Of a DNA stretch of 64,000 bases, positions 61,151 to 64,000 are shown one piece after another. The position numbers and the translations under genes were made by a program. Origin of the DNA: Membranipora membranacea (Eukaryota > Bryozoa > Gymnolaemata > Cheilostomatida > Membraniporidae); assembly GCA_914767715.1 (NCBI GenBank), contig OU612071.1, positions 26,345,681 to 26,409,680 on the forward strand, written 5' to 3'. Numbering within the stretch: the stretch's first letter is position 1; each line of letters starts with the position of its first letter. The notes below the pieces were generated by a model that saw only the letters and a program-made list of their open reading frames with translations, was not told the origin of the DNA and did no database searches.

Positions 61151-62090
61151 TTGGACTGAACCAAGGGGTTTTTTTTTCCTTTTGGTTTGATTTTTCCCAA
61201 CCAAGTGATCATTTTGTCATGTTATTCTACTTATTCAGACAAATCGGAAAACAAGAAATTGAGGGAATTGAAAGGAATCACTTGACTAGTAATCATTGAT
61301 TACGTCTTTGGTAAAAACTTGGCCCGAGATCAGCAAAAAGACCACACCAGGACACAACCTCTACAGGATATCGTCATTGTGCAGCTATTGTAGTACCCAT
61401 AGTCACATATGGGAGCCTTTACATCCTAAACCACTCCTTTAAAGAACAACTGAGATCCAATGATGAATTTTAAGTGGGTGACCTTCCCAAAAATAGTGCA
61501 GTGTAATCTAACATAGATATTTGAAGCCGAAATGGCGTCAATCATTGTATCCTGATGTTGATAAAAGTCACAAGAATAGATATTTTTATGACATTTTATG
61601 TAATCATTTTCAATTGGTTTGATTAGCCCTTGAATTTTAATTTGATTAAATAAAAGAAATTAATAAAAAATGAATGCTTCTTCCATGACACTTCGTCGCT
61701 GACACCAAAATTCATTGCATTTGATAGAGTTGTTTGTTTCTTAATCTTTGTAATTCAATATAATTCTGACTCTCTGGAATTACTGATGACTCCCTCTCTT
61801 TTATTTCCATGACTCAGATCTCTTTGTTGATTACAATTTAGAAGGGGGGGGGGGGCGGGGCGTCGGACAGAGGGGGTGGCAAGAATCTATGTTGGTCCCT
61901 GTCAGCAACAACCCTTTATTAAATTAATGGAAGATGACCTCTTATGCAAGATGCAGACAATGTTTTTGACCCAATAAATCTTAAAGCTTCAGCTGTGTTC
62001 AAAGGCAATCACAAAGTTCCCATGCATTGATTGGAACTCAACATAAAGTGAATCCCTCACCATCTGAAATGGATGCTTAAAAAAAATTCA
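61151..62090. other. Intergenic, nothing recognised
   Basis: Flank after the duplication. The only feature is a G-rich run: 12 G at 61,844-61,855, then CGGGGCG. Confidence 0.5.
61844..61862. repeat. G homopolymer run
   Basis: Twelve consecutive G residues followed by C and four more G. Length may be unstable or mis-sequenced. Confidence 0.9.
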
Positions 62091-62095
62091 AAAAG

Positions 62096-62160
62096 GTCTA
62101 CCGCAGTCGGGAATTGAACCAGCCTTCGATGCTATCCACTGCGCTCGGCCCTAATCTAAC
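62096..62160 (-). repeat. tRNA-derived SINE head, minus strand
   Basis: On the minus strand CGAGCGCAGTGGATAGCATC resembles an A box region and GCTGGTTCAATTCCCGAC a T arm with B box, at tRNA-like spacing. Flanks show no functional acceptor pair. A degenerate SINE or tRNA pseudogene. Confidence 0.55.
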
Positions 62161-62419
62161 GAAGGAACACAAACCAATACACAACTAAATTGGACCAATG
62201 CTTTTGCCATGATTCCATAGCTCCTCAAGTCAATGTGAACACAATGAATGGTAACTTAGTGAATGTCAAAGGTTGCTGACGCACGTTAAATTAGGCTGAG
62301 AACTTCAAAACAATACCAAACATTATGATAGCGACACTGTGACTTAAATTAAATGATTTACACCAGGACTTAAGATAGCATCAAAGTAGAGAATTGCTTT
62401 CTCAGCTTTGTCAAATTCA

Positions 62420-62652
62420 CTAAAATATATCCTTATTTGCGTCTTTCAGGTAGTTGATACATCCGCCATCACCAGAACGGAAAAGCTGCGCAAGTACTTC
62501 ACTATTCTCTTCTGACCTAAGAATATGATGAATTCCTTTGAAAACATCATTTTCTATCATAATTTTAGCTACAAAACAATAAAACTTCATAAAAGAACCA
62601 ACAGTGATTTTATTTATGAGCTCTTGAAGTTGTAATGAGTACAAGTTCTGCC
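62420..62652 (-). other. Candidate terminal exon, possible death-fold (CARD-like) end
   Basis: Minus strand: a CCGGGCAG acceptor near 62,653 leads into 74-77 open codons ending in TAG. Predicted helical segments (LQLQELINKITVGSFMKFYC, IHHILRSEENSEVLAQLF, GGCINYLKDANKDIF) loosely follow the spacing of the last helices of CARD domains (IRS..., LL/LF..., G..., FL..). This is pattern resemblance only. No upstream exon was established, although a TATATAAGAG motif lies near 63,855 on the same strand. Confidence 0.25.
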
Positions 62653-62659
62653 CGGCAGG

Positions 62660-64000
62660 GGGCCGTCAGGGGGCACGAGTCTAGGGGCCTCGGACTAGCT
62701 ACACAGTAATCATGACAGACCTTTTCATTGAAAACCACATCATGAGTAATTGTTTAAGTGCGTTTTTTCAGGTCAGTCAATATTGTCAAACATGGGCTGG
62801 GGTATCCAGCAGTAAAATCATAACCTGGCCATAATGCCGTGGTCAAAATGCCATCAGGACAAAATGCGCAGAGAGCATGATATGCCAATGCCAAAATTCC
62901 AGGAAAATAATACCATATATCGTAACTACACTGTACAATATACCAAGGCCCAAATAAAAGTTCGGGAAAACACCAGTTGTTGCAACAGTCAAGAGCCCGG
63001 TGGAATCAATGTCAGGTTGGACATAACACCATTCAGGACAACAAGCCATATCCAGCGCCGTTTCCGTAAATCTAAAAGGTTTAGTCAACATAGGTTTATG
63101 ACTGTCAGTTTCTAAGAGACAGTAACAGTGACAATGACTGTCATTTTAGAGTCTGGGTTTACATCCTAATTGCAATAATACTAACTGTAAGAGACAGAGC
63201 ACCTATTAGATCCATATTTGTAGGGTCGGATTATCGCCTACCCAATATACATGTGTATTATATATCATGATGATTTACAGATTAATGAGTATGATAAGGG
63301 ATACTGGTGAATTTGAAATAGTCTTTGTTCAGGCCCCAAATAATATAATGTAGAAACCCACCTAATAGGCCAACTAAGATTATTCACTGGCTATGATTTT
63401 GGAATCGGCCAAGCCCTAGATGGACATGTAGGGTAAATAAATTTTACTAATTTTTTGTGTCTTTTTACGCCCTATCAGGCCTGTCAAAGAGATCAACACT
63501 CTTGTATGACAATCCAGTTCATGTAGGGTCTTCATGATGGTACCAGGAGATTAAAAATTTTCAGGTTGCAGATAACTCCACACAATAACAAACCAAAACC
63601 TGTCAGCCAATCAAAACAAAACACAAGCCCATGGGTTCGTTTATAAGGGTACAATACTAGTGATATATGAGCAGATAACACCACAGAAGCAATATCCAAC
63701 ATCACCAATAACGCAGACAACGTGACGGCACTAAACCTCTATGCCGTACACTGAGCGGTTACTAAGGCGAATTGACAAGACATTTGATTGTACATCAGCA
63801 TCTTGATTGCTCTCTCAAACAAAACACACTGAACGGAGTAAAAACTATCTCTTATATAGTAGTACCAAAAAATATGTAAAACAGGACATCATTAAGATAT
63901 CGATGAATTGCAAAAACAAGGTAATAGCAAAGCTACAATTAATTGGACCAGGACACAGCCCATTATTTGGTCATTGTTATTACAATAAATGTCTATTAAA
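62660..64000. other. Intergenic or unresolved, no supported gene
   Basis: Contains short frames on both strands, including a minus-strand hydrophobic frame at 63,532-63,720 downstream of a TATATAAGAG motif. None shows a recognisable domain or confirmed splice sites. Confidence 0.35.

Overview
This window reads as nuclear DNA of an invertebrate animal. It is AT-rich, with one gene split into ten coding exons by GT-AG introns and a heavy load of decayed mobile elements. There are no operons, bacterial-type ribosome sites or CRISPR arrays. I cannot fix the phylum. The one clear host gene is a peptide GPCR resembling the FMRFamide-receptor group, which fits a bilaterian such as a spiralian, but this is inference.

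Layout. 1-5.7 kb: intergenic DNA with SINE-like fragments. 5.7-8.5 kb: a C-rich 8-mer minisatellite, a TA-flanked MITE and a 3' LINE fragment. 8.5-13.4 kb: intergenic, with possible SINEs and a possible TATA box. 13.4-22.1 kb: the GPCR gene on the + strand (490 residues; all nine splice junctions keep frame), with a layered minisatellite in intron 1. 22.1-27.9 kb: intergenic, with a minus-strand tRNA-like SINE and two weak exon candidates. 28.2-29.7 kb: a 5'-truncated LINE reverse transcriptase broken by only two in-frame stops. 32.5-39.15 kb: a minus-strand LTR retroelement with two closely matching LTRs. It carries Gag and an aspartic protease, with a predicted membrane helix just before the protease, but no reverse transcriptase or integrase. 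39.9-40.5 kb: tandem duplications. 41.87-42.80 kb: a hAT-like non-autonomous transposon with a perfect 8-bp target duplication.

43-61 kb is a patchwork of nested duplications. A block holding two different minus-strand LINEs (about 43.8-49.3 kb) is repeated in direct orientation at about 51.7-61.2 kb, and a piece of it is also inverted at 50.3-51.1 kb. In the second copy the block is split by a 4,045-bp foldback transposon (55,855-59,899). The element has CACTG termini, arms of about 1.7-2.0 kb and a 3-bp CCT target duplication. The first copy keeps the uninterrupted empty site at 47,509-47,511, so the insertion boundaries can be read directly. Several short reading frames stay open in every copy of these repeats and match nothing I recognise. 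61.2-64 kb is mostly intergenic, with a tRNA-like SINE and one possible terminal exon.

Apart from the GPCR, nearly all recognisable coding sequence is transposon-derived. The genes do not form a pathway. The main interest is the foldback element with its built-in empty-site control, and the Gag-membrane helix-protease layout of the LTR element.
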